Below are positions 46,077 through 54,733 of a DNA stretch of 64,000 nt, one piece after another. The notes beneath the pieces are model-generated. The model had not been told where the DNA came from and made no database searches. It was given only the letters and a program-made list of their open reading frames with translations. Both the position numbers and the translations under genes were made by a program. The DNA is taken from positions 1,116,001-1,180,000 of the forward strand of contig NZ_JAFBCA010000001.1 of assembly GCF_016907475.1 (NCBI RefSeq). Direction: 5' to 3'. Positions within the stretch are counted from its first letter, which is position 1. The number at the start of each line of letters is the position of its first letter. This DNA comes from Nocardioides cavernae (lineage in GTDB: Bacteria > Actinomycetota > Actinomycetes > Propionibacteriales > Nocardioidaceae).

Positions 46077-47110
46077 GCTGCGACCTCGCTCTCGGTCTCG
46101 GTGGTGGTGGAGGTGGTGGATCCGGTGGTGTCGGTGGACTGGGTCTCGCGCAGGCTGCGACCGGTGAGGTCGAGGAAGACGTCGTCGAGCGTGGGTCGCG
46201 CGACCTCCACCCGCGTCGGGGGTACGCCGTCCGCGGCCAGGTCGGCGAGCAGCTCACCGACCATCGCGGAGCCGTCCATGACCCGCAGGTCGAGCGAGGA
46301 GCCGTCGACCTCGACGCGGGAGTCGGGCACCCGCTCCAGCCGGGCGGCGGCCCGGGCGGAGTCGCCCGGCGAGCCGAAGCCGAGCCGGACCAGGTCGCCG
46401 AGCCCGCTCTTGAGCCGGGCCGCGGTGTCGTCGGCGATCACCCGGCCGTGGTCGACGACCACGACGCGACCGGCGAGGGCGTCGGCCTCCTCGAGGTAGT
46501 GCGTGGTGAGCACGACGGTGCTGCCGCTCTCGGCGTGGAGCCGCCGGATCAGCTCCTGGAGGTTGGCGCGGTTCTGCGGGTCGAGGCCGGTGGAGGGCTC
46601 GTCGAGGAAGAGCACCCGCGGCAGGTGGACCAGCCCCATCGCGATGTCGAGCCGGCGGCGCTGGCCGCCGGAGAGGGAGGAGACCTTGCGGTCGGCGACG
46701 GCGGTGAGGTCGAGGTCCTCGACCAGCTCGGCGGCGCGGCGCCGCGCGTCGGCGCGGGACAGGCCGTGGGCACGGCCCTGGCTGATCAGCTCGTCGCGGC
46801 CGAGCTGGCGGTGCCCGGCGCCGTTGCCCTGCCCGACGAAGCCGATCGCCCGGCGTACGTCGCGCTGGGCGCTGACGACGTCGTGGCCGGCGACGCTCGC
46901 CGAGCCCGAGGTGGGGGCGATCAGGGTGGTCAGCATGCGCAGGGTCGTCGACTTCCCTGCCCCGTTGGGTCCGAGGAAGGCGACCAGCTCGCCCTGCCCG
47001 ATCTCGAGGTCGAGGCCCTGCACGGCCTCGACCGTCTGCTTGCGCGAGGTGAAGTGGCGGGTCAGGCCACGCGTCACGATCGCCGGTCCGGTGTGGTGGT
47101 GGTAGGTCAT
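46073..47110 (-). CDS. ABC transporter ATP-binding protein (DrrA family)
   Basis: 345 aa. Walker A GPNGAGKST (about 51-59), signature LSGGQRRRLDIAMG, Walker B VLFLDEPSTGLDPQ and H-loop LTTHYLEEAD, followed by the DrrA C-terminal domain and a Thr/Ser-rich tail (STDTTGSTTSTTTETESE). ATG 47110 follows TAGCGT by 7 nt on the minus strand, so it is predicted leaderless. An upstream in-frame extension is shadow sequence over the WYL gene. Confidence 0.93.
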   Translation of the reverse strand: MTYHHHTGPAIVTRGLTRHFTSRKQTVEAVQGLDLEIGQGELVAFLGPNGAGKSTTLRMLTTLIAPTSGSASVAGHDVVSAQRDVRRAIGFVGQGNGAGHRQLGRDELISQGRAHGLSRADARRRAAELVEDLDLTAVADRKVSSLSGGQRRRLDIAMGLVHLPRVLFLDEPSTGLDPQNRANLQELIRRLHAESGSTVVLTTHYLEEADALAGRVVVVDHGRVIADDTAARLKSGLGDLVRLGFGSPGDSARAAARLERVPDSRVEVDGSSLDLRVMDGSAMVGELLADLAADGVPPTRVEVARPTLDDVFLDLTGRSLRETQSTDTTGSTTSTTTETESEVAA

Positions 47111-47127
47111 GTCCCCGACGCTAGGGA

Positions 47128-47156
47128 GCAATGCGGTCAGTTCTTGTCCGCATTGC
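47128..47156. promoter_or_regulatory. operator between the ABC exporter and WYL regulator genes
   Basis: GCAATGCGG-N11-CCGCATTGC: two perfect 9-bp arms with centres 20 bp apart (two helical turns). It lies between the TAGCGT box of the exporter and TAATCT (47161-47166) of the regulator, so a dimer bound here could control both leaderless promoters. Confidence 0.75.
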
Positions 47157-47172
47157 CATCTAATCTGGATCC

Positions 47173-48120
47173 ATGAGCACGAGCGAGCGGATGTTGCGGC
47201 TGCTGTCCCTGCTCCAGACCCACCGCTACTGGCCGGGCCCGGAGCTGTCGGACCGACTCGAGGTGAGCCCCCGCACGCTCCGTCGCGACGTCGACCGGCT
47301 GCGCGACCTCGGCTACACCGTGGACGCCGTGCGGGGCGCTGCCGGCGGCTACCAGCTGCGCGCCGGCGGCTCGCTCCCGCCGCTGCTGCTCGAGGACGAG
47401 GAGGCCGTCGCGATCGCCGTCGGCCTGCGCACCGCGGCGGTCGGCGCGGTCGGAGGGACCGACGACCGGTCGGTGCAGGCGCTGTCCAAGGTGCTGTCCC
47501 TGATGCCGCCGCGGCTGCGTCGCCAGATGGACGCCGTCGCGTCCCAGACCGACGCCCCCGGCCCGTGGGAGGGCGCACCCGTCGTCGACGCGACGGTGCT
47601 GACGACGTTGGCGCAGGCCTGCCGCGACAGCGAGCTGCTCCGCTTCGACTACACCGCCCGTGAGGCCGAGGTGAGCCATCGCCGCGTCGAGCCGCTGCGA
47701 CTCGTCTCCCTCGGCCGCCGGTGGTACCTCGTGGCCTGGGACCGCGACCGGACGGACTGGCGCAGCTTCCGGCTGGACCGGGTCACCGACCCCGAGCCGA
47801 CCGGCCAGCGCTTCCGCCCGCGCGAGCTCCCGGCCGACGACGCCCTCGCGTTCGTGCATCAGGGCATCCGCCGGATGCCCCAGCGCCACGCCGTACGCGT
47901 CCGGCTCGCGATGCCGGCCGAGGACCTCGCCGCGCAGGTGGGCCGCTGGGGGACCGTCAGCGCGGACGGCACCGGCTGCGTGCTCGAGATGAACGTCGAC
48001 GACCTCGACTGGCCGGTGATGGTGCTGGCCGGCTCAGGTGCGGACTTCGTCGTCGAGTCGCCGCCCGAGCTGGCGGACAAGGTCGCCGAGGTCGGCGCCC
48101 GCTTCTCGCGGGTGGGTTGA
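47173..48120 (+). CDS. YafY-type HTH/WYL domain transcriptional regulator
   Basis: 315 aa. N-terminal winged HTH (MSTSERMLRLLSLLQTHRYW, LSDRLEVSPRTLRRDVDRLRDLGY, 1-50) and a C-terminal WYL domain (SHRRVEPLRLVSLGRRWYLVAWDRDR, about 165-190), where the W-Y-L triad appears as WYLVAW. WYL domains sense nucleic-acid or small ligands. ATG 47173 is 6 nt after TAATCT. It is divergent from the ABC exporter, its likely target. Confidence 0.92.
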   Translation: MSTSERMLRLLSLLQTHRYWPGPELSDRLEVSPRTLRRDVDRLRDLGYTVDAVRGAAGGYQLRAGGSLPPLLLEDEEAVAIAVGLRTAAVGAVGGTDDRSVQALSKVLSLMPPRLRRQMDAVASQTDAPGPWEGAPVVDATVLTTLAQACRDSELLRFDYTAREAEVSHRRVEPLRLVSLGRRWYLVAWDRDRTDWRSFRLDRVTDPEPTGQRFRPRELPADDALAFVHQGIRRMPQRHAVRVRLAMPAEDLAAQVGRWGTVSADGTGCVLEMNVDDLDWPVMVLAGSGADFVVESPPELADKVAEVGARFSRVG

Positions 48121-48156
48121 GGAGGGCGCCACGACCGGCGCGGACCGACGTACTGT

Positions 48157-48230
48157 GCACCCGAGTCTCCCGCTTCGCGACCCAGATCTGGTGTGACAAG
48201 CGGGAGAGTCACCGGATATCCGGTGACTCC
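48157..48230. repeat. intergenic repeat (family C) with a perfect 24-bp palindrome
   Basis: GCACCCGAGTCTCCCGCTT...AAGCGGGAGAGTC forms an outer hairpin. It continues into GAGTCACCGG-ATAT-CCGGTGACTC (48206-48229), perfectly palindromic. About 80% similar to the copy at 45244. Convergent gap between the WYL regulator and the MFS gene. Confidence 0.65.
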
Positions 48231-48237
48231 AGCCGGG

Positions 48238-49494
48238 TCAGGCGGCCAACACGGGCTCGGGCGCCGACTCCTCGTGGGTGGCCCACTCCGAAGGACGGGG
48301 CACCGACCGGATCGACCGGCTCGAGGTGAGCAGCACGGCCAGCAGCGCGGACGCCACGACCAGAGCGGTGATCGCGGTGGCGCCGCCCTGGTGCTCGAGC
48401 AGGTAGCCGCCGAGCAGCGGTGCCAGCGGCATCACCGACATCGACGTGAACTGGCTGGTCGAGCCGATCCGGCCCTGCAGGTGGGCCGGGGTGACGGCCA
48501 TCCGGTAGGAGCTGATGCCGGCGTTGGCGACCGGGCTGAGCAGCAGCAGGAAGAACGTGCACGCGCACGCGGTCCACACGCTCGACGACACCGTGAGCGG
48601 CACGAGGGGCAGGCAGCACATCCAGCCGATGAGGACGGTCAGGCGACCGGTCGGCATCCGGTGGATCAGGCTCGGTGCCAGCGCCGCGCCGAGGATGCCG
48701 CCGAGGCCCGCGGCCATCGAGACCAGGCCGATCTGGGCGGCGGGCACGCCCTCGGCGATCATGCGCAGGAGGACGACGAAGAAGATCGCGTTGGTCACCA
48801 GGTTGGACAGTGAGGCCCAGAGCATCAAGGTGCGGAAGAACGGGCGCTGCCAGATGAACCGGAAGCCCTCGCCGAGCTGTCGGCGCAGCGGCTCGCGCCG
48901 ACGGTGCGGTGCTGACAGGTCGGTGCGCACGCGACTGACCGTCGCGCACGCGACCGCGAAGGTGATCGCGTCGACGGCGAACGGCAGCCACCGCGTGACG
49001 GCGTACAACGCACCCCCGAGCGGTCCGCCGAGCAGCGAGGCGACGTGCTGGCGGGCCTGGTTCTGGCTGAGGGCGGTCGGCAGGTCGTCGGTGGCGACGA
49101 CCGACCGGATCGCCGAGAGCTGCGCGGGGTTGAAGGCTCCGGCCGCCACGCCAGCGACCAGCGCGACCACGACGAGGTGCGGGAGCGTGAGGCTGCCGGT
49201 CGCCCCTGCGACCGCGAGCGAGGTGTACGCCGCACAGCCGGTGGCGCTGGACACGAGCATGATCCGCTTGCGGTCGACGCGGTCGGCGAGCACGCCGGCC
49301 GGCAGCAGGGTGGCGCACAGGCCGCCGAGATAGGCGGCCTCGACCATGGCGGCGGTGAGCGCCGAGCCGCTGAGGGCGTAGGCGATGAGGGGGAAGGCGA
49401 ACATCGACAGCGCGCTGCCGAGCTCGCTCACGGTGTCGCCGATCCAGAGCACGGTGAAGTCGCGGTTCTTCGAGAGCTGTCGGTATCCGGGCAT
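48238..49494 (-). CDS. MFS transporter (DHA3-like, 12 helices)
   Basis: 418 aa from ATG 49494 (MPGYRQLSKNRDFTVLWIGD). The N-terminus FTVLWIGDTVSELGSALSMFAFPLIAYAL and the loop-2 motif ADRVDRKRIML, plus GGILGAALAP, place it in the MFS_3/DHA3 group of macrolide/enterobactin-type exporters. TATGGT lies 6 nt before 49494, fixing this start over an upstream ATG (49530) that would cover the operators. It is divergent from the ArsR-like gene, its likely regulator. Confidence 0.88.
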   Translation of the reverse strand: MPGYRQLSKNRDFTVLWIGDTVSELGSALSMFAFPLIAYALSGSALTAAMVEAAYLGGLCATLLPAGVLADRVDRKRIMLVSSATGCAAYTSLAVAGATGSLTLPHLVVVALVAGVAAGAFNPAQLSAIRSVVATDDLPTALSQNQARQHVASLLGGPLGGALYAVTRWLPFAVDAITFAVACATVSRVRTDLSAPHRRREPLRRQLGEGFRFIWQRPFFRTLMLWASLSNLVTNAIFFVVLLRMIAEGVPAAQIGLVSMAAGLGGILGAALAPSLIHRMPTGRLTVLIGWMCCLPLVPLTVSSSVWTACACTFFLLLLSPVANAGISSYRMAVTPAHLQGRIGSTSQFTSMSVMPLAPLLGGYLLEHQGGATAITALVVASALLAVLLTSSRSIRSVPRPSEWATHEESAPEPVLAA

Positions 49495-49506
49495 GTCCGC
49501 ACCATA

Positions 49507-49546
49507 TGTTGCGCACGTGATGTTGCGCAATAGTGCGTGCGCAATT
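49507..49546. promoter_or_regulatory. TTGCGCA operator cluster between MFS and ArsR-like genes
   Basis: TGTTGCGCA occurs as a direct repeat (49507-49515 and 49521-49529). The second copy forms an inverted repeat with TGCGCAA at 49538-49544 (8-nt spacer). The cluster lies between the two divergent leaderless promoters (TATGGT minus, TAGGGT plus), so one repressor could shut both. Confidence 0.7.
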
Positions 49547-49562
49547 CCGCTAGGGTGGTCGC

Positions 49563-50147
49563 ATGCCCGAGCCGCAACCGTTGAGCGACCCCCGCGTCCT
49601 GCGTGCCATCGCGCACCCGGTGCGCACCCGGATCCTCGAAGAGCTCTCCGCGTCGGGACCTGTCCGAGCTGCCGACGTGGCCCGCGAGCTCGGCATCCCG
49701 GCCAACCAGGCGAGCTTCCACCTGCGCCAGCTCGCGAAGTACGGCCTGGTCGAGGAGGCCCCCGAGGAGGCCCGCGACAAGCGCGACCGGGTCTGGCGGG
49801 CGACCGCGCGCGAGGGCTTCACGGTCAACCTCAAGCAGCTCGCGGACGTCCCCGGTGGCCGGGCTGCGGTCGACGTGTTCCGCGCCAGCCAGCTCGCCCG
49901 TCTGCACGGAGTCATCGACCGCACCTTCAGGATGGACCGGCCCGAGGGCAGTGGCGTCTTCGCGACCTCCGACCACGCCCTCAAGCTCACCGACGACGAG
50001 GCGAACGAGCTCCGGCAGGAGATCGACGACCTCGTCGACTCGTGGGCCGAGCGCACCCGGGGCCGCGACCCCGGGCGTCGCACCTACCTCCTGCTGCAGG
50101 TCGTGCAGCCCTACCCGGACGGCGACGAGGACGGCGAGCGGGAGTGA
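49563..50147 (+). CDS. ArsR-like winged-helix transcriptional regulator
   Basis: 194 aa. Winged helix: LSDPRVLRAIAHPVRTRILEELS, then VRAADVARELGIPANQASFHLRQLAKYGLV (8-63), the HTH of the ArsR/helix-turn-helix 20 type. No metal Cys pair is seen, so ligand is not arsenic-type metal; a small effector is more likely. ATG 49563 follows TAGGGT by 6 nt. GTGA overlap with the esterase downstream suggests one operon. The divergent MFS is the probable target. Confidence 0.9.
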   Translation: MPEPQPLSDPRVLRAIAHPVRTRILEELSASGPVRAADVARELGIPANQASFHLRQLAKYGLVEEAPEEARDKRDRVWRATAREGFTVNLKQLADVPGGRAAVDVFRASQLARLHGVIDRTFRMDRPEGSGVFATSDHALKLTDDEANELRQEIDDLVDSWAERTRGRDPGRRTYLLLQVVQPYPDGDEDGERE

Positions 50148-50977
50148 GGCTCTCCCGCCGGATGGCGATCGCCGCCACCGGCGCCCTCGGCGTGGCGCCT
50201 GCCCTCGCGGCCTGCTCGGACGACCCGTCGGGCAGGGTGGGGGACGTGGCGGACGCAACGGGCACCGAGCGGATCACCTACGGCGACGACCCGAGCCAGT
50301 GGGTCGACCTCCACGTCCCCGAGGGCGCCAGCCGGGGGTTGGTCGTCGTCCTCCACGGCGGGTTCTGGAAGGCGCAGTACGGCGCTGACTACGGCGCTCC
50401 GCTCGCCGAGGACCTGGTGGCGCGCGGCTGGACGGCGGCCAACGTGGAGTACCGCCGGGTCGGCAACGGCGGCGGCTTCCCTGCGACCCTCGACGACGTC
50501 CACGCCGCGATCGGTGCGGTCGCCGCCGACGCCACCGGGCCGGTCGTCACGCTGGGCCACTCGGCAGGCGGGCACCTCGCCACCTGGGCGGGCGCGCGGC
50601 TGCGCCTCGATCGCTGGGCCGACGGCCCGGCCCTCACCCACGTCGTCAGCCAGGCCGGGGTGCTCGACCTGCGGGCGGCGGTCGCGGACGACCTCGGGGA
50701 CGGGGCCGCGCTGGCCTTCCTCGGCGACCCCGACGCAGCGACGTACGAGCAGGCCGACCCGCTCACCCAGGTGCCCCTCGACGTCCCAGTCTGGGCGGTG
50801 CACGCCCGCGACGACGACACCGTCCCGTTCAGCCAGGCCGAGACCTACGTCGACGCCGCGACCGCCGCGGGCGCCGAGGCCACGCTCGTCGAGGTCACCG
50901 GCGGCCACTTCGGCGTGATCGAGACCGACAGCGCCGCGTGGGCGGCGTGCATGGAGGTCCTCGACTCGATCGGGTGA
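50144..50977 (+). CDS. lipoprotein alpha/beta hydrolase (esterase)
   Basis: 277 aa. Signal peptide with Arg pair (RLSRRMAIAATGALG) ending in the lipobox LAAC, with Cys24 the lipid anchor. Alpha/beta-hydrolase domain: oxyanion HGGFW (71-75), nucleophile GHSAGG (Ser140), an acidic residue near ARDDDT and a His in GGHFGV. It resembles BD-FAE/carboxylesterase proteins that release acyl groups, so a surface-attached esterase. The GTG overlaps the regulator stop (GTGA), so the two are co-translated. Confidence 0.88.
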   Translation: MRLSRRMAIAATGALGVAPALAACSDDPSGRVGDVADATGTERITYGDDPSQWVDLHVPEGASRGLVVVLHGGFWKAQYGADYGAPLAEDLVARGWTAANVEYRRVGNGGGFPATLDDVHAAIGAVAADATGPVVTLGHSAGGHLATWAGARLRLDRWADGPALTHVVSQAGVLDLRAAVADDLGDGAALAFLGDPDAATYEQADPLTQVPLDVPVWAVHARDDDTVPFSQAETYVDAATAAGAEATLVEVTGGHFGVIETDSAAWAACMEVLDSIG

Positions 50978-50979
50978 GG

Positions 50980-51060
50980 CACCAGGAAGGCAGTTCGCAC
51001 GCCGGCGTCGAACGGCCACGCCCAGCGAGCACCGACCTGGCGCGAACTGCCTTCCTGGTG
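50980..51060. repeat. long perfect hairpin (family D)
   Basis: CACCAGGAAGGCAGTTCGC (50980-50998) and its exact reverse complement (51042-51060) flank a 43-nt loop. The 19-bp perfect stem lies directly after the esterase stop. The left arm matches 18 of 19 bases of the copy at 34257. It lies between co-directional genes, so it is a terminator or an inserted small element. Confidence 0.65.
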
Positions 51061-51078
51061 TCGGTCTAGCCTCGGGGC

Positions 51079-51411
51079 GTGCCTGCCCGACTCAAGGTCC
51101 TCACCCCCGACCAGCTCGCGACGGCCCACGCCGACGGTGACACCCGGGCGCTGGTCAAGCACTACCTCGCGCGCCTCGAGGTGCTCGCCCCCGGACGGTC
51201 GGTCGAGGTCCGGGTGCCGCCCTTCGCCGCCGTCCAGGTCGTGCCCGGCGTGCGGCACACCCGAGGCACCCCGCCGGCCGTCGTGGAGACCGACGGCGAG
51301 ACCTGGCTGGCCCTCGCCACGGGTCGTACGACGTGGAGCGAGGCGGTCGACGCAGGGCTGGTCGTCGCGAGCGGCGAGCGCACCGACCTCTCGGCGTACC
51401 TCCCGCTCTAG
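51079..51411 (+). CDS. sterol carrier-family protein (SCP-like)
   Basis: 110 aa. Central [25 protein letters not shown] and [23 protein letters not shown] (about 70-95) fit the SCP2-like/MDMPI-C domain common in Actinobacteria. It may bind a lipid or serve as a mycothiol-related module; no catalytic motif. GTG 51079 follows TAGCCT by 6 nt. It is 65 bp before the phosphoketolase. Confidence 0.82.
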   Translation: MPARLKVLTPDQLATAHADGDTRALVKHYLARLEVLAPGRSVEVRVPPFAAVQVVPGVRHTRGTPPAVVETDGETWLALATGRTTWSEAVDAGLVVASGERTDLSAYLPL

Positions 51412-51475
51412 GCCCGGACGGGCAAGACCCGGGACAGGTGATGTTCACCGGCGCCGGATTCCGGTACCAAGGAGC

Positions 51476-53893
51476 ATGGCGTCCCTCACCGATGACCAGG
51501 TCCGCGAGCTCGACCTCTGGTTCCGTGCGGCCAACTATCTCTCCGTCGGGCAGATCTACCTGCTCGACAACCCTCTCCTCGAGCGCCCGCTCGAGCGCGA
51601 GGACATCAAGCCCAGGCTGCTCGGCCACTGGGGCACCACGCCGGGCCTCAACCTGGTCTGGACGCACCTCAACCGGCTGATCCGCGAGCGCGACGTCGAC
51701 GCGATCATCCTGTGCGGACCGGGCCACGGCGGGCCGGCTGCCGTGGCCAACGCGTGGCTCGAGGGCACGTACTCGGAGGTGTACCCCGCGATCGGCGACG
51801 ACCGCGACGGGATGTCGAGGCTGTTCCGCCAGTTCTCCTTCCCCGGCGGCATCCCGAGCCACGTCGCCCCGGAGACCCCCGGCTCCATCCACGAGGGCGG
51901 CGAGCTCGGCTACGTGCTGTCGCACGCCTACGGCGCCGCGATGGACAACCCCGACCTCGTCGTGACCGCGGTGGTCGGCGACGGCGAGTTCGAGACCGGC
52001 CCGCTGGCCGCGAGCTGGCACGGCAACAAGTTCGTCGACCCGGTCAACGACGGTGCGGTGCTGCCGATCCTGGCCCTCAACGGCTGGAAGATCGCCAACC
52101 CGACCATCCCGGCCCGGATCCCGCGCGAGGAGCTCGAGAGCCTGCTGCGCGGCTACGGCCACCACGTGATCACCGTGGAGGGCGACGACCCCGCCGACGT
52201 GCACCGGCAGATGGCCGCGGCGCTCGACGAGGCCCACGACATGATCCGCGAGACCTGGCGCGCCGCCCGGGAGGACGGCGACCTGGAGCGCCGGCCGTGG
52301 CCGATGATCCTGCTCGTCACGCCGAAGGGGTGGACCGGCCCGGCGGAGGTCGACGGCAAGCCGGTCGAGGGCACGTGGCGGGCCCACCAGGTGCCGCTGG
52401 CCGGGACCCGGGACAACGACGAGCACCGCGCGCAGCTCGAGGAGTGGCTGCGCTCGTACGCCCCCGACGAGCTCTTCGGCGACGACGGCCGGCCGGTGGA
52501 GGCGGTACGCCGGCAGGCGCCGGCCGGCACCCGGCGGATGAGCGCCAACCCGCACGCCAACGGCGGCCTGCTCAAGCGGCCGCTGCGCCTGCCCGACTGG
52601 CGGGAGAGCGCCGTCGAGGTGGTGCGGCCGGGAGCGTCCATCCACGAGCCGACCCGCGTGCTGGGCCAGTGGCTCGTCGGGGTCGTCCGCGACAACGACA
52701 CGAACTTCCGCATCTTCGGGCCCGACGAGACCGCGTCCAACCGACTGGACGCGGTCTACGAGGTGACCGACAAGGTCTGGGCGGGCGAGCTCACCGACGT
52801 CGACGAGCACCTCGCCCGGTCCGGTCGGGTGGTGGAGATCCTCTCCGAGCACACCTGCCAGGGCTGGCTCGAGGGCTACCTCCTCACCGGGCGGCACGGG
52901 CTCTTCAGCTGCTACGAGGCCTTCATCCACCTCGTCGACTCGATGCTCAACCAGCACGCCAAGTGGCTCAAGACCACTCGCGAGATCGGGTGGCGTCCGC
53001 GCATCGCGAGCCTCAACTACCTGCTGAGCTCGCACGTGTGGCGCCAGGACCACAACGGCTTCTCCCACCAGGACCCCGGCTTCATCGACCACGTGCTCAA
53101 CAAGAAGGCCGAGGTCGTGCGCGTCTACCTGCCGCCGGACGCCAACACCCTGCTGTCCACGATGGCCCACTGCCTGCAGAGCGAGCACTACGTCAACGTC
53201 GTGGTGTCCGGCAAGCAGCCGAGCTTCGACTGGCTCGACGCCCAGCAGGCCGACCTGCACTGCGCCCGCGGCCTCGGCATCTGGGACTGGGCCTCGAACG
53301 ACGACGGGGATCCCGACGTGGTGGTGGCGGCAGCGGGCGACGTACCCACCCTGGAGGCGCTCGCCGCGGTGTCCCTGCTGCGCGAGCACCTGCCCGAGCT
53401 GCGGGTGCGCTTCGTCAACGTCGTCGACCTGATGCGGCTCCAGGACGAGCGCGAGCACCCGCACGGCCTGGGCGACCGGGAGTTCGACGCCGTCTTCACC
53501 ACCGACAAGCCGGTGGTCTTCGCCTACCACGGCTATCCCTGGCTGATCCACCGGTTGACCTACCGGCGCACCAACCACGACAACCTTCACGTTCGCGGCT
53601 ACAAGGAGGAGGGCACGACGACCACGCCGTTCGACATGGTGATGATGAACGACACCGACCGCTACCACCTGGTGATGGACGTCATCGACCGCGTGCCCGA
53701 CCTCGGGCCGCGCGCCGCCGCCGTCCGCCAGCTGATGGTCGACACACGGCGTCGGGCCCGTCAGTGGACGCGCGACCACGGCGACGACCTCCCCGAGGTG
53801 CGCGACTGGCAGTGGGACGCCGGGGCCGATCCGGAGCGCGGTGATTCGCCCTCCACGACGGCCGACCCCGACACGGGCGCCGACAACCTCTAG
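51476..53893 (+). CDS. xfp: phosphoketolase (xylulose-5-phosphate/fructose-6-phosphate)
   Basis: 805 aa. Thiamine-diphosphate enzyme that splits xylulose 5-phosphate (or fructose 6-phosphate) with phosphate into acetyl phosphate plus an aldose phosphate. Features: [19 protein letters not shown] (17-35), HWGTTPGLN (51-59), GPGHGGPA (81-88), GDGEFETGP (168-176, TPP/Mg), with the C-terminal [16 protein letters not shown]. It gives an acetyl-phosphate bypass around glycolysis, tying in with the fba gene. ATG 51476 is only 1 nt from GGAG, an unusually short spacing, but no other start fits. Confidence 0.95.
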   Translation: MASLTDDQVRELDLWFRAANYLSVGQIYLLDNPLLERPLEREDIKPRLLGHWGTTPGLNLVWTHLNRLIRERDVDAIILCGPGHGGPAAVANAWLEGTYSEVYPAIGDDRDGMSRLFRQFSFPGGIPSHVAPETPGSIHEGGELGYVLSHAYGAAMDNPDLVVTAVVGDGEFETGPLAASWHGNKFVDPVNDGAVLPILALNGWKIANPTIPARIPREELESLLRGYGHHVITVEGDDPADVHRQMAAALDEAHDMIRETWRAAREDGDLERRPWPMILLVTPKGWTGPAEVDGKPVEGTWRAHQVPLAGTRDNDEHRAQLEEWLRSYAPDELFGDDGRPVEAVRRQAPAGTRRMSANPHANGGLLKRPLRLPDWRESAVEVVRPGASIHEPTRVLGQWLVGVVRDNDTNFRIFGPDETASNRLDAVYEVTDKVWAGELTDVDEHLARSGRVVEILSEHTCQGWLEGYLLTGRHGLFSCYEAFIHLVDSMLNQHAKWLKTTREIGWRPRIASLNYLLSSHVWRQDHNGFSHQDPGFIDHVLNKKAEVVRVYLPPDANTLLSTMAHCLQSEHYVNVVVSGKQPSFDWLDAQQADLHCARGLGIWDWASNDDGDPDVVVAAAGDVPTLEALAAVSLLREHLPELRVRFVNVVDLMRLQDEREHPHGLGDREFDAVFTTDKPVVFAYHGYPWLIHRLTYRRTNHDNLHVRGYKEEGTTTTPFDMVMMNDTDRYHLVMDVIDRVPDLGPRAAAVRQLMVDTRRRARQWTRDHGDDLPEVRDWQWDAGADPERGDSPSTTADPDTGADNL

Positions 53894-53903
53894 CGTGCGC
53901 CCC

Positions 53904-54710
53904 ATGAATGTGACCTCGCTCGGCTTCCGCACCGACCTCGCCCTGCTGACCGCCTCCGGCAGTGTCGTGGAGGACCGCGGCACCCACCTCGTGGTCCGTA
54001 CGCCGGACAACCCGACGTACTACTGGGGCAACTTCATCCTCCTCGCCGGGCCGCCCGTGCCCGGCGGTGAGCGGGAGGTGGTGGGCGCCTTCCACACCGA
54101 GTTCCCCGAGGCCGGCCACGTCAGCATCGGCATCGACACCCCCGACCTCACCCCCGAGGCACGCGCGGCCTTCGAGGCGGCCGGGCTCGTGGTCGACGTG
54201 GCGTCAGTTCTCACCGCCTCCGAGCTGAAGCCTCCCCGCGAGGTCGAGGGCGAGGTCCGGGCGCTGGAGTCCGAGGCCGACTGGGAGAGCCGGGCGCGGC
54301 TGAGTGTCGCGATCGAGGAGCGCGACGACGAGGAGTCGCACATGCGCTTCGCTCGCGGGCGCAACGTGCAGGAGCAGTCCCTGGTCGCAGCCGGTCGCGG
54401 CACCCGGTTCGGCGTCCTCGTCGACGGAGAGGTCGTCAGCACCGCTGCTGTCTTCACCACCGAAGACGGGGTCGCGCGCTTCCAGAGCGTGGAGACGCAC
54501 CTCCAGCACCGGCGCAAGGGACTGGCCGCTGCCGCCGTGCACGCGGCGGGTCGCTACGCCCTCGAGCACCTCGGCGCGCGGACGCTCGTGATCGTCGCGG
54601 ACGACGACGGCGAGGCCATCGGCATCTACCGCCGGCTCGGCTTCGCCGACACCGAGCGCCAGCTGATGCTGGAGCGGCGCCACGGCGACCGGGCGTCTCT
54701 CGACGGGTGA
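53904..54710 (+). CDS. GNAT-family N-acetyltransferase
   Basis: 268 aa. The C-terminal half carries the GNAT acetyl-CoA loop: VETHLQHRRKGLAAAAVHAAGRYAL (about 200-224), where the Q/R-x-x-G-x-A motif appears as RRKGLAA. The N-terminal half (NFILLAGPPVPGGEREVVGA) looks like a degenerate GNAT repeat. Substrate unknown. ATG 53904 follows TAGCGT by 7 nt; an upstream in-frame ATG is not supported. Confidence 0.88.
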   Translation: MNVTSLGFRTDLALLTASGSVVEDRGTHLVVRTPDNPTYYWGNFILLAGPPVPGGEREVVGAFHTEFPEAGHVSIGIDTPDLTPEARAAFEAAGLVVDVASVLTASELKPPREVEGEVRALESEADWESRARLSVAIEERDDEESHMRFARGRNVQEQSLVAAGRGTRFGVLVDGEVVSTAAVFTTEDGVARFQSVETHLQHRRKGLAAAAVHAAGRYALEHLGARTLVIVADDDGEAIGIYRRLGFADTERQLMLERRHGDRASLDG

Positions 54711-54733
54711 ACGAGGGGACCTAGGGTGTCGGG

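Noticed and set aside
46077..47578. N-terminal extension of the DrrA-type ATPase
   Set aside because: The extension is Arg/Ala/Gly low-complexity overlapping the WYL gene; the TAGCGT box at 7 nt supports the ATG at 47110.
51155..54010. A 951-residue open frame antisense to phosphoketolase
   Set aside because: Same codon-bias effect; no recognisable motifs, and it conflicts with the clear phosphoketolase and GNAT genes.
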